Part shown: positions 8,289-16,467 of the stretch, in pieces
Position numbering within the stretch: the first letter of the stretch is position 1
Layout of the letters: the number at the start of each line of letters is the position of its first letter
From: Lobosporangium transversale
Lineage: Eukaryota > Mortierellomycota > Mortierellomycetes > Mortierellales > Mortierellaceae
Length of the DNA stretch: 45,553 nucleotides
Assembly: GCF_002105155.1 (NCBI RefSeq)
Contig: NW_019029075.1
Location: forward strand, 1-45,553
Direction of reading: 5' to 3'
The notes under the pieces: model-generated
What the model saw: only the letters and a program-made list of their open reading frames with translations
The model's database searches: none
Told to the model about the DNA's origin: nothing
Program-made: the position numbers and the translations under genes

Positions 8289-11243
8289 TTATGAGCGATC
8301 TCCTGATCGCGGCGAATACCCAGGTGGCCGAGGTAAGTGTGGGTAGCGTTCATGGAAGTCATGAACAAGGTCCTGACTATTCTCGAGATTCTTAGGAGGT
8401 TCTTTGGTAGGCTCATCATAACCAATCCACTTGACTAGGTAACGGAAGCGTCGATTCTTAAATTCTGATGACAAGATTTCTTCGACCTCGTATTCGTTTT
8501 CGCCATCGATCTCAACCGCAGGAGGCGGCGGAGCGACACGACCCGGGATGGAATTAGCATGGTAGGGCTCGAGCAGAGAGACATGGAAAACAGGGTGAAG
8601 TCGTGAAAGTTCTTTTGGCAGTTTAAGTCGGAACGAACGCGTTCCAACGGCTTCAACTATCTCGAAAGGTCCAAGTCGTTTAGCGTCGAGTTTATCAGAG
8701 GGCCTGGTAGTCTTTATATTGGTTCTTGACAACCACACCATGTCACCAGGTGAGAATGATGGCTGTGGCTGAGCATGTTGGTTGTAATTACGCTCTTGCG
8801 ATTCTTGGGCTTCACGAATATAAAACTGAAGGTCTTCTTGAACGTCTTTCAAAACTTGTAGACGATTTTTAGCACTAGGACTACTGGCAGCAACCCTCGG
8901 GATTACGAAACTGAATTTTGGGTGATACCCTTGATGCGCGAAGAATGGCGTCTGGTTGGTGGATGAGTGGACCGTGTTGTTGTAACAGAATTCTGCCATA
9001 GGGAGCAGACCAACCCAGTTGCCCTGCTGATAATTTAGAAAGCAACGTAGATATTGTTCCAGAGTAGCATTTGTCCTTTCGGTTTGACCATCAGTCTGTT
9101 GATGGAATGCTGTAGCAAGATTCTGAGTCACACCTAGGCCCCGAAGGAAGTCCCGAGTGAATTGTGCGGTGAACAGGGATCCACGGTCAGTGATGATATC
9201 ATCCGGGAGACCATGGACAGCTACGATACGATGTAGGAACAAAGTGGCTAATCCTGCGGCGTCGATATTGTCTGTTGATGGGATAAAGTGCGCCATCTTG
9301 GTGAATCTGTCTACGACAACTAGGATAGCAGTCTTGTCCTCAGAGGGTGGTAGTTGAGTGATAAAGTCCATGGAAATGGAGGACCATGGTGTCTCGGGTA
9401 CAGGCAAGGATTGTAATAAGCCATATGGCTTGTGGTGAGTGGTCTTATTGCGCTGACAAATGTCACATGTAAGGATAAACTTCTTGACGAACTGACGCAT
9501 CTTTGGCCAATGATAGGTTCGTGCTACAAGCTCGAAGGTCTTATGAACTCCAAAGTGACCCGTGATGATGGTGTCATGACAGTGACGAAGGATATCCAGC
9601 TTGATGCGGTCATTGGCGGGCACGACGATGCGGCCCTTATGGTATAGCAGACCATCCTCGATAGCATGCTCTGGGTAGGACTCTGGCTTCTGGTGTAGGC
9701 TGTGGAATATAGCAGCTGTTGTTTCGTCTTGAGGGTAGGATTCTTTGATTCTTGCAGTGATGTCGTTACTGCTTGATTCTTGATGTGTGGCTACGGCTAA
9801 TAATTTTGTATCCCATGGTTCTAGTTTGGGCAGGATCGCGTCATGGACAGCGTCTTCCTCCCCTTCAGGAGGGTGCATGCGAGAGAGGGCATCAGCAGCA
9901 CCATTGAGAATGCCAGGGCGATAGACCACGCGGAACTTGAACTTGGATAGACGTTCGGCGTAGCGTACTTGACGAGAACTTAGGGAACGTTTTTCAGAAA
10001 AGTACTCGAGGTTCTTATGATCAGTTAGGATGGTGGCAGGGAAGTGAGAGTACGCGAAGTAGTGGCGGAATTGTTCCAGACCCTCTACAGCGGCTAGGAG
10101 TTCAGTATCATGGACATGGTAGTTTCGCTCAGGGGGTGTCAGAGAGCGAGAATAGTAGGCAAGAGGCCGCAACACTCCTTTGTCGTCCGCCTGGCTACAG
10201 ACAGCGCCCAAAGCGTGCTTTGAAGCATCGGGCTCGAGAAAGCATGGTTTTTCTGGGTTGTAGTGAGACAGGACTGGTTCGGTTGTGAAAACCCTTCGAA
10301 GCTCGTCAAAAGCCTTTTGAGCAGGAGGACCCCAGACAAAGGGCACATCTTTTTTAAGGAGGCTTGTGATAGGCGAAACTACATTGGAGAAATTCTTGAT
10401 GAAGCGACGATAGAAGTTGGCAAAGCCCAAGAACACTTGGATGTCGCGCACAGATGCAGGGGTAGGCCATGATGTGATAGCCTTAACCTTGGCAGGGTCC
10501 ATGGAGATGCCAGTAGGAGAGATCACGTAACCGAGAAACTCAACGGTGGTAACATGAAACTGGCATTTTTCCAAATTGACTTGGAGGTCAGCATCCATAA
10601 GTAATTGCAAGACCTTACGCACATGGTGGACGTGTTCCTCCTCGTTGTTGGAATAAATCAGGATATCGTCCAAATAGATGACGACGAAGGTATCAAGGCA
10701 GCTACGAAGGACCTCGTTGAGAAAGGCTTGGAAGGTGGCTGGGGCATTGGTGAGCCCGAAAGGCATCACAAGGTACTCGAAATGGCCATACCGAGTGCGA
10801 AAGGCGGTTTTCCATTCGTCACCCTTAGCTATACGAACAAGATTGTAAGCGCCCTTGAGGTCTAACTTGGTGAAGATGAGTGCTAACCGTAGTCGGTCCA
10901 AGGTCTCTGATATTAAGGGCAGGGGGCAGCGGTTCTTGATTGTTATTTTATTGAGGGCTCGATAATCTACACAAAGTCTGAGTTTGCCATCTTTTTTTGG
11001 AACAAATAGGACAGGAGCGCCGGCAGGGGATTCTGACCGTCGGATAAATCCTCTTTTCAGATTATCATCAAGGTATTCTTTAAGGGCTTCGAGCTCAGTA
11101 TGTGACAAAGTATACAAGGGGCCAAATGGAATTTTGGAATCAGGCTCAAGAGAGATAGCATGGTCAAAGGGTCTATGAGGAGGCAGAGTTCCAAGTTCTT
11201 TCTCTTTGAAAAGTGGTGTGAACTCAGAATAGGTTGGGGGCAA
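8289..11243 (-). CDS. pol: Ty3 chromodomain pol: RT, RNase H, integrase, chromodomain
   Basis: A 984-residue open frame. RT has VLFVPKKDGKLRLCVDYRALN, FTKLDLKGAYN, FGLTNAPATF and YLDDILIYS. RNase H has FLEPDASKHALGAV and HDTELLAAVEGL. Integrase has the H-H-C-C zinc site (HDTIITGHFG ... CDICQRNK), the DDE core (SMDFITQLPP, IITDRGSLFT, TDGQTERTNATLEQYLR) and a GPF/Y-like LGPFEIVEAV. A C-terminal chromodomain follows (YEVEEILSSEFKNRRFRYLVKWIGYDEPTKEP, given in parts), in which the usual third cage aromatic (TWEP) reads K. The apparent start is not an ATG. The frame is really the continuation of the protease ORF, from which a 25-bp duplication separates it. The domain order is that of chromoviruses, whose chromodomain steers integration to marked chromatin. 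Confidence 0.95.
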   Translation of the reverse strand: MPPTYSEFTPLFKEKELGTLPPHRPFDHAISLEPDSKIPFGPLYTLSHTELEALKEYLDDNLKRGFIRRSESPAGAPVLFVPKKDGKLRLCVDYRALNKITIKNRCPLPLISETLDRLRLALIFTKLDLKGAYNLVRIAKGDEWKTAFRTRYGHFEYLVMPFGLTNAPATFQAFLNEVLRSCLDTFVVIYLDDILIYSNNEEEHVHHVRKVLQLLMDADLQVNLEKCQFHVTTVEFLGYVISPTGISMDPAKVKAITSWPTPASVRDIQVFLGFANFYRRFIKNFSNVVSPITSLLKKDVPFVWGPPAQKAFDELRRVFTTEPVLSHYNPEKPCFLEPDASKHALGAVCSQADDKGVLRPLAYYSRSLTPPERNYHVHDTELLAAVEGLEQFRHYFAYSHFPATILTDHKNLEYFSEKRSLSSRQVRYAERLSKFKFRVVYRPGILNGAADALSRMHPPEGEEDAVHDAILPKLEPWDTKLLAVATHQESSSNDITARIKESYPQDETTAAIFHSLHQKPESYPEHAIEDGLLYHKGRIVVPANDRIKLDILRHCHDTIITGHFGVHKTFELVARTYHWPKMRQFVKKFILTCDICQRNKTTHHKPYGLLQSLPVPETPWSSISMDFITQLPPSEDKTAILVVVDRFTKMAHFIPSTDNIDAAGLATLFLHRIVAVHGLPDDIITDRGSLFTAQFTRDFLRGLGVTQNLATAFHQQTDGQTERTNATLEQYLRCFLNYQQGNWVGLLPMAEFCYNNTVHSSTNQTPFFAHQGYHPKFSFVIPRVAASSPSAKNRLQVLKDVQEDLQFYIREAQESQERNYNQHAQPQPSFSPGDMVWLSRTNIKTTRPSDKLDAKRLGPFEIVEAVGTRSFRLKLPKELSRLHPVFHVSLLEPYHANSIPGRVAPPPPAVEIDGENEYEVEEILSSEFKNRRFRYLVKWIGYDEPTKEPPKNLENSQDLVHDFHERYPHLPRPPGYSPRSGDRS

Positions 11244-11287
11244 AGATTCAGAGAGTGTTACAGGGCAAAGATTCAGAGAGTGTTACA
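11238..11287 (-). repeat. 25-bp tandem duplication that breaks the pol frame
   Basis: The 25 bases at 11238-11262 are repeated exactly at 11263-11287. As 25 is not a multiple of three, the copy shifts the frame between the protease ORF and the RT ORF. Subtracting one unit puts both in one frame (checked from coordinates). It is the only lesion I see in this element. Confidence 0.9.
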
Positions 11288-11988
11288 GGGCAAGGCTCAG
11301 AAGTGCTGGAATTCAGGGATAGGGAGAAACAAGAGAGGTCAGGAACAGAGATCAAGGACTGGGTAGGACATAGGTCCTCAAGGTATTCTGAGAGTAATTG
11401 ACAGAGATAATAATCATTAACAGATATATTATTTTCAAGATCAAGACTAGGAGCAAGACTAGGGACGAAACTAGAAGCAAGAAAGCTAGACAAGATTGTT
11501 TCACAAGACACGACAGGATACTGTTCAAAACAGGTTTTATTGCAGAAGTCATCAGAGAAAGAAACTAGTCGCCTTTTCCAGTTTATGGCAGGGTTGTGCT
11601 TTTCAAGCCAATCGATACCAAGGATGACTGGGTGCTGGATACTAGTGACGTTCAATGACAAATTTTCACGATGATTTTCTATGGCTAGGGAGACAGGGGC
11701 ATGGTGAGTGACAAGGCCGTGAAGGCTGGCCTGACCATCAGCCATGTTGAGACGAAGGGGAGTGGACAAGGGGACAGTGATGAGGTTATGTTTCGTGACG
11801 AGGCTCACATCGATGAAAGAAGCTTGCGCCCCAGAGTCGATGAGAGCTTTGGTTTGGACAGGGGGCTGACTAGGCAGGGACAAGGTTATATTAACTAAGA
11901 GGCAGATTCTAGGTCTTGAGGGCGAGGAAGTAGTGAGCATATTTCCTAGGATCCATTCCTCGTCGGAGCCTAGGCAGATTCGTTTCCC
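11248..11988 (-). CDS. pol: Ty3 pol N-terminal part with aspartic protease (same element)
   Basis: This is the -1 frame after gag, open from the slippery heptamer (11982-11988) to a stop created by the 25-bp duplication. It encodes an aspartic protease with ALIDSGAQASFID (catalytic DSG) and, further on, VILGIDWLEKHNPAINW, the usual C-terminal protease motif. A linker of about 90 residues leads to the RT. The protease would mature Gag and Pol inside the particle. The open frame extends to 12036 but begins with a non-ATG codon, so frameshifting from gag is the likely route of expression. Confidence 0.88.
   Translation of the reverse strand, partial: GKRICLGSDEEWILGNMLTTSSPSRPRICLLVNITLSLPSQPPVQTKALIDSGAQASFIDVSLVTKHNLITVPLSTPLRLNMADGQASLHGLVTHHAPVSLAIENHRENLSLNVTSIQHPVILGIDWLEKHNPAINWKRRLVSFSDDFCNKTCFEQYPVVSCETILSSFLASSFVPSLAPSLDLENNISVNDYYLCQLLSEYLEDLCPTQSLISVPDLSCFSLSLNSSTSEPCPVTLSESLPCNTL
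11945..11988 (-). promoter_or_regulatory. Candidate -1 ribosomal frameshift signal of the chromodomain element
   Basis: Minus strand: heptamer G GGA AAC (11982-11988) in gag phase, a 7-nt spacer, then a stem made by CCTAGG (11969-11974) with CCTAGG (11945-11950), extended after one mismatch by TCC/GGA, with a 10-nt loop (11955-11964). The gag stop (11970-11972) lies in the first arm. Pol is in the -1 frame. Confidence 0.72.
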
Positions 11989-13124
11989 GACTCGGCTTCT
12001 AGAACGGATGCATGGATTGTCTTCTTGGTAGGGCAATTCAAGGCGATGTGGTTAGCGCCACCGCAATACAGGCAAAGACCCATATCTCTGCGGCGCTTTT
12101 TCTCTTCGGGTGTGAGACGTCGGGCACGCATGGCATCTACATCCATTGCCATAGATGGAGCCGCTGGGGCCAGAGTAGTGGTGCTCACTGGTGGGGGACG
12201 TCGGGCTGGTGGTGTCTGATGCTTGAAAGACTCGAAGCGGGGCCGCTGGCGACGATGTGATGACAGATTTCTATAGGCGTCGATTGCCGCGGTCTGCACC
12301 TCATGTACGGTCTTGAACTTAGACCACTGTGGCAAGAGCAGGCCATGGATTTCACTTGATAGACCTTTCTTGAAACGGGCCTTGAGGGCTCGGTCGTTCC
12401 AGCCACTGCGGGCGGCGAGGCGGCGAAACTCTGTTACATATTCGATCATCGAACCGGATTGACGGATGCAGGATAGTTGATGTTCAACATCTTCCTGCTC
12501 GAGATGGTCTCCGAAAAATTCTTCTAATGTCTCGATAAATACTTCGTAGGAAGTCAGGACTCCGGAGTCATCTTCGATTTCTCCATTGATGTACGGAGCA
12601 AAGTGCCGAGATGCGTCACCATCTAGGCACTGCAGGGAGTAGTTAATCTTTTCTTCGTCGTTGGATAGGGCGTCAGGAAAACGTGCGAAGACAATTTGTA
12701 GACGAGCACGAAAATCTGAGAGGGACAGCTCATCGCTGTTTCCCTTAAACTTGGTAGTGAGGGGTTGCGGGATAGCAGTACGTGGCGTAGGAGCTGTGGC
12801 TCGATTTGCAAGTCGGCTCAGAATAGACTGCATATCTCTTTCGAAGGAGCGCTGCATATTTCTCTGTTCTTGATGCTGGGATGCAAGGGTCTCGATGGCG
12901 CTACGTAGGGTGATTAGCCCTGCGGGGTCAGGATTACTGTTCAGTTGGGCGTGCTGTTGGTTCACTACATCTCGGATATTCTGGATTTGCTGCTGCATTC
13001 CGCTAACGGCTTCAGCATGGGACTGGAGATGAGCCAAGACTTGACGGGGGTCTACATTAGGATCTTGGGCAAGTTCTTCTAGGGCTCGTGGTGTATAGAT
13101 TTCAGGATGGGGGTTCTGGGACAT
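11970..13124 (-). CDS. gag: Gag of the chromodomain Ty3 element
   Basis: 384 residues from an ATG about 80 nt inside the 5' LTR. The N-terminal half is predicted helical and Q-rich (LAHLQSHAEAVSGMQQQIQNIRDVV), a likely coiled coil. The gag domain follows (TTKFKGNSDELSLSDFRARLQIVFARF ... MIEYVTEFRRLAARSGW). A proline-rich spacer and a CCHC knuckle CLYCGGANHIALNC lie near the end. The frame is intact. It would form the particle shell and bind element RNA. Confidence 0.93.
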   Translation of the reverse strand: MSQNPHPEIYTPRALEELAQDPNVDPRQVLAHLQSHAEAVSGMQQQIQNIRDVVNQQHAQLNSNPDPAGLITLRSAIETLASQHQEQRNMQRSFERDMQSILSRLANRATAPTPRTAIPQPLTTKFKGNSDELSLSDFRARLQIVFARFPDALSNDEEKINYSLQCLDGDASRHFAPYINGEIEDDSGVLTSYEVFIETLEEFFGDHLEQEDVEHQLSCIRQSGSMIEYVTEFRRLAARSGWNDRALKARFKKGLSSEIHGLLLPQWSKFKTVHEVQTAAIDAYRNLSSHRRQRPRFESFKHQTPPARRPPPVSTTTLAPAAPSMAMDVDAMRARRLTPEEKKRRRDMGLCLYCGGANHIALNCPTKKTIHASVLEAESGNESA

Positions 13125-13198
13125 GATTGTGAGATTGGGTTAACAAGGGAAAAATATAATTTGCTTAGGATAAGAGTGGGCAGAGCAAGAATTTGTGG

Positions 13199-13208
13199 AG
13201 TCTGCAAT
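13199..13208 (-). other. Self-priming-type primer-binding site
   Basis: On the minus strand, ATTGCAGACT starts at the last base of the 5' LTR and continues inward. It does not begin with TGG. It is exactly complementary to AGTCTGCAAT of the same LTR (13305-13314), which lies 35 nt after the first base of the TATA box (13342-13349) and so should be the 5' end of the transcript. This is the layout of self-primed Tf1/sushi elements. Confidence 0.75.
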
Positions 13209-13744
13209 GTCAAGGACTGACAAAGGGTTTGCAAGGAAAGGTAAGTGAATGAATAACAAGAATGATAATGAGCTGAGAACTAGAATGGATTCACGAATAG
13301 TTTTATTGCAGACTGAGGTTTACTATGTTACAAATCTCTCATATTTATACTTGTTTGACTGAAGCGGAGACGCGCTTCAAGAACTCTAAATAAAGCTTAC
13401 TCAAATATTTCCTAAGGACTTTTACCATATGCGGAACTCCAAGTGTTGAGTTAACTTAATACACAGGATCCGAGGAAGATATCTGGTGCAATCTTATTTC
13501 AAGGTTCCTTGGCACTATAAGCCTTGGTTATTGGTTTATAGCTCTTCTAGAATCCTTGGAGCTATTCACGGAGCTAGAAAACTAGGAGACGCGACTTGGC
13601 TTGACAGGCAAACTATGCATGGAGGAATGAGTGAAGGAAATGAGCGGAACAAATTAATCAAGCACACGTGATCTTTTTCAGATTCGAATCAGACAAAAGT
13701 CATTCATCAATTCATGAGCTAGACATTGCTTGCTGTTCGTGACA
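13208..13744 (-). repeat. 5' LTR of the chromodomain Ty3 element (537 bp)
   Basis: Same termini and length as the LTR at 7742-8278. It is the promoter-bearing copy for the minus-strand element: TATA box 13342-13349 and predicted transcript start near 13314. Its outer flank is GACTG inside a hAT gene, not GAGTA as at the other end, so the pair lacks a target duplication. Confidence 0.95.
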
Positions 13745-15152
13745 GACTGTCATTTTCAGGAGCCAAGTCATTCAAACCACTTGGGCCCAAAATCGCCTGA
13801 ACTGCCAGATTAATGATGTGTCCAAGGCATGGCACATGGTATAAGCCATCCTTGAGCGGCCTAATGTTTTTTATTTTTATTTATTTTTATTTTTTTTAAG
13901 AGAAGCGTTAGAGATAACTCATTACTAGATGCGCTAGCATTATTGAAAGTGACTGAGAATTACCATTCTACTGCCTTGGGATGCTTTTCAAGCTCTCGGA
14001 TCATTTTGGACATATCTGACGCATTGTCGGTGGTGATACTTAGAAGCTTGTCACCAATTTTAAATCGATCGATGACCTTAGCCAGAGATTCCGCTAAGTT
14101 CTCACCTGTATGCGCTCCATACAATGGCTCAAATCCAATGACCAGCTCTTGTTGGCGCCAGTCATGATCAATCCAGTGAGCTGTTACCCCCAGGAAGTTG
14201 TCTTGGAAAGGGCTTGTCCAGCCATCAACGGTCAGTGATACCTTGTTAATATCCTCAAATAAGCTTATGACTTGATGCTCCATGTATTGGTATTTTAGCT
14301 TAGCCTATTTTTAATCCATCTTTTTGTCAGTGTTTGGTTGATGTTTGTTATAAAAAAAAAAATAATAATTGAAGAGTAATAATAATCATAATCATAATCA
14401 TAATCATAGTAATAATAGTTTTACCTTGGTTGCCAAGGTGTCATCAGACGGTAGCTTTACTTGAGATGCTGTAGCCATTGTAGCATGGACTAGAAGCTCC
14501 TGGAGAGCAGTGCTTTTGACAATCGTAAATGGCTGCTTTGTTGTGATAACGAATCGGACAAGCAATTCGTCAAATTTCGTAGGGTCAAATACTTTTGGCT
14601 GAGAAATTGAATTAAGCATCTTGTCCATCGGGCCTTGCTTGGAGAGACTGCCATCATTGGCATTGCTATCTTTAGTGATGTGATGTGCACCATATAGACC
14701 CATATAGCGTATACGATGATTTAATTTACCACTCACGTGGGGCAGACGATATCTTATAGTATATAAGATGTCGTCTGTCCAGAAATAAAGACCCCTCTCT
14801 TTGTCCTATTGAACTTTGGTTCCATATACATAGTAAGCTATATCAATTAGGTTAAAACTTTGCATGATGTACTCGCCACAGATGCTGGATGACCCCTGAA
14901 GTTGACATATTCGATGAACCAAAGGTTTTCCCGCCATATCGTTGTCAGGTGCGTCAAAGCTGGCAGACATAGAAGTGTTACCAACGTCATAAACCTTAAG
15001 TTCATGTATGATAAAATTGCAATGGAGGTATTAATTTAAACATTAAGGTTAAGTTTTTTCCTTCTTTTCTTAATACAAAGTAATATGGCAAATGTAATCA
15101 ATATATACTTCTTCTTCTTCCTCCTCGATAATTCGACGACGTCGTTTACTCA
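13745..15152 (-). pseudogene. hAT transposase, fragment with introns
   Basis: Exon pieces on the minus strand run as follows. A short first exon MSKRRRRIIEEEEEE (near 15150-15105) comes first. A diverged second region around 15000-14870 follows. Next is 14710-14430 (SLSKQGPMDKMLNS ... QELLVHATMATASQVKLPSDDT), then 14283-13960 (EHQVISLFEDINKVSLTVDGWTSPFQDNFLGVTAHW, given in parts, and ITTDNASDMSKMI). The last exon piece is 13865-13745, with HVPCLGHIINLAVQAIL. The DGWTS and TDNASN-like motifs hold hAT catalytic positions. The dimerisation domain and last catalytic residue are lost to the LTR junction. The BED zinc finger seen in the copy at 26.3 kb is not recognisable here. Inactive. Confidence 0.75.
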
Positions 15153-15683
15153 TTTTAAGAGATGTTTTGGGCTGAATTGAGTAATGCATGAAAAGGAAAA
15201 GAGAGAAAAAAAAAAAAAAAAAAAGGAAAAGGAAAGGAAATGAGGCGAAATGAAGCGAATGCAAACACATTTGTTGTCCTGATGCCGCAGTTGAGTATTT
15301 AAGTATAACGCACCAGATATCTCGCACTCGTTGTTAGGCTTTATTTTCTATAAACATGTGTTTTAACCTTATCTTCATGGTAATATTTTTCTTAATCCAC
15401 GATTTAAATCCACATTTTGATTAAGAGTGCCGTGAGAAAAAATTTATAAAGATTTTAATCGGTTTATCAATGTACCGAATGATTCGGTATATCAAATGAA
15501 TTGAATCGGTACAATCGAGGCACCGAATGATTCGGTTTACCGAATGCATCGAATATTCGATACATTCGATTCGGTTTCGACAATATATATTCATTCGGTT
15601 TCGATGCGATATGAACCTTACCTTGGTCAATTCGATTTCGGTTCGAAGGTGTATTGAATCGAATGTACCGATTAGGAGCACTG
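13745..15683 (-). mobile_element. hAT element 1 (3' part lost)
   Basis: On the minus strand it starts CAGTGCTCCTAATCGGT (right edge 15683) and runs through an array of ATTCGGT/ACCGAAT-like motifs (15440-15683) into a transposase gene, which is cut by the LTR at 13744. An AT-rich simple repeat lies at 14350-14420. The start matches the MITE termini except for an A/T swap. The other terminus is missing. Confidence 0.75.
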
Positions 15684-16467
15684 GAACGCAATGAAAGGAA
15701 AATACAAATGGGAGGAAATTAGGTGTGTACTGAGTGAGGAAAACTAGAACAGAGGAAGCGAAGGAAAAATCAGTGAGCAGGGAAAATGGGTGCGTATAAG
15801 GAAAGGAAAATGGGTGCGTATAAGGAAAGGAAATCGGTGTGCGAAAGTAAATTGAAATGATTGATTCACAGAATGAGAAAAAGCTGTGCAAAGAGAGCGA
15901 GAGAGAGAAATAGGTGCACAGAGAATGAAATAAAAAATGGGCAGGGAATGTGTGCTGAGAGATAAAAGTGAAAAAAATTGGTGAGGAAAATAAAAAAATA
16001 ATGGACAAAATAAGCGAGGAAAGAGAGAGTAAGAGGTGTCTAGAGAGAGAGAAAGAGGTGCACATGGAGGAGCAAAAATTAAAGATGTAAAGAAAGAGAT
16101 AAAAAAAATAGATGTAACCTTGAATTAAATGTTTAACGTGTAGTTAAGGTGCGAAAACAAAGATTCTGAAGGATAATCAAGCAATAGAGAGGAAAATGTA
16201 TGTATTACATATAATTGTATGATGGATGATGGGAATAAAAACGTGTGTACGTAATTTTATTTTTAGTGAGCACATCTCTTTTTTTTTTCTCACACATCCA
16301 TCTTTTCTTTCTTTCATCCCTCTTCCTCTAAGCATTTCTCTTTCAATCTTCACATTAACGCCAACATTCTTGCTCAGTTCACTTTAATCAAATTCGCTCT
16401 TGCTGATTTACTGTCAATTACTTTTTTTTTTTTTTTTTTTTTTTTTTCAGTACGCAATTAAACCAAG
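15684..16467 (+). promoter_or_regulatory. Purine-rich low-complexity DNA, then upstream region of the CRN gene
   Basis: 15684-16080 is GA-rich with short repeats and holds no supported gene. From about 16270 the plus strand becomes C/T-rich (TTTCTTTCATCCC...), as is common around fungal transcription starts. A T-tract of about 27 bases followed by CAG (16422-16450) lies just before the ATG. It resembles the intron ends inside this gene, so a 5'-UTR intron is possible. Confidence 0.4.

Noticed and set aside
15421-16065. 214-residue open frame on the minus strand
   Set aside because: It is read through the hAT terminus and a GA-rich tract; composition only.
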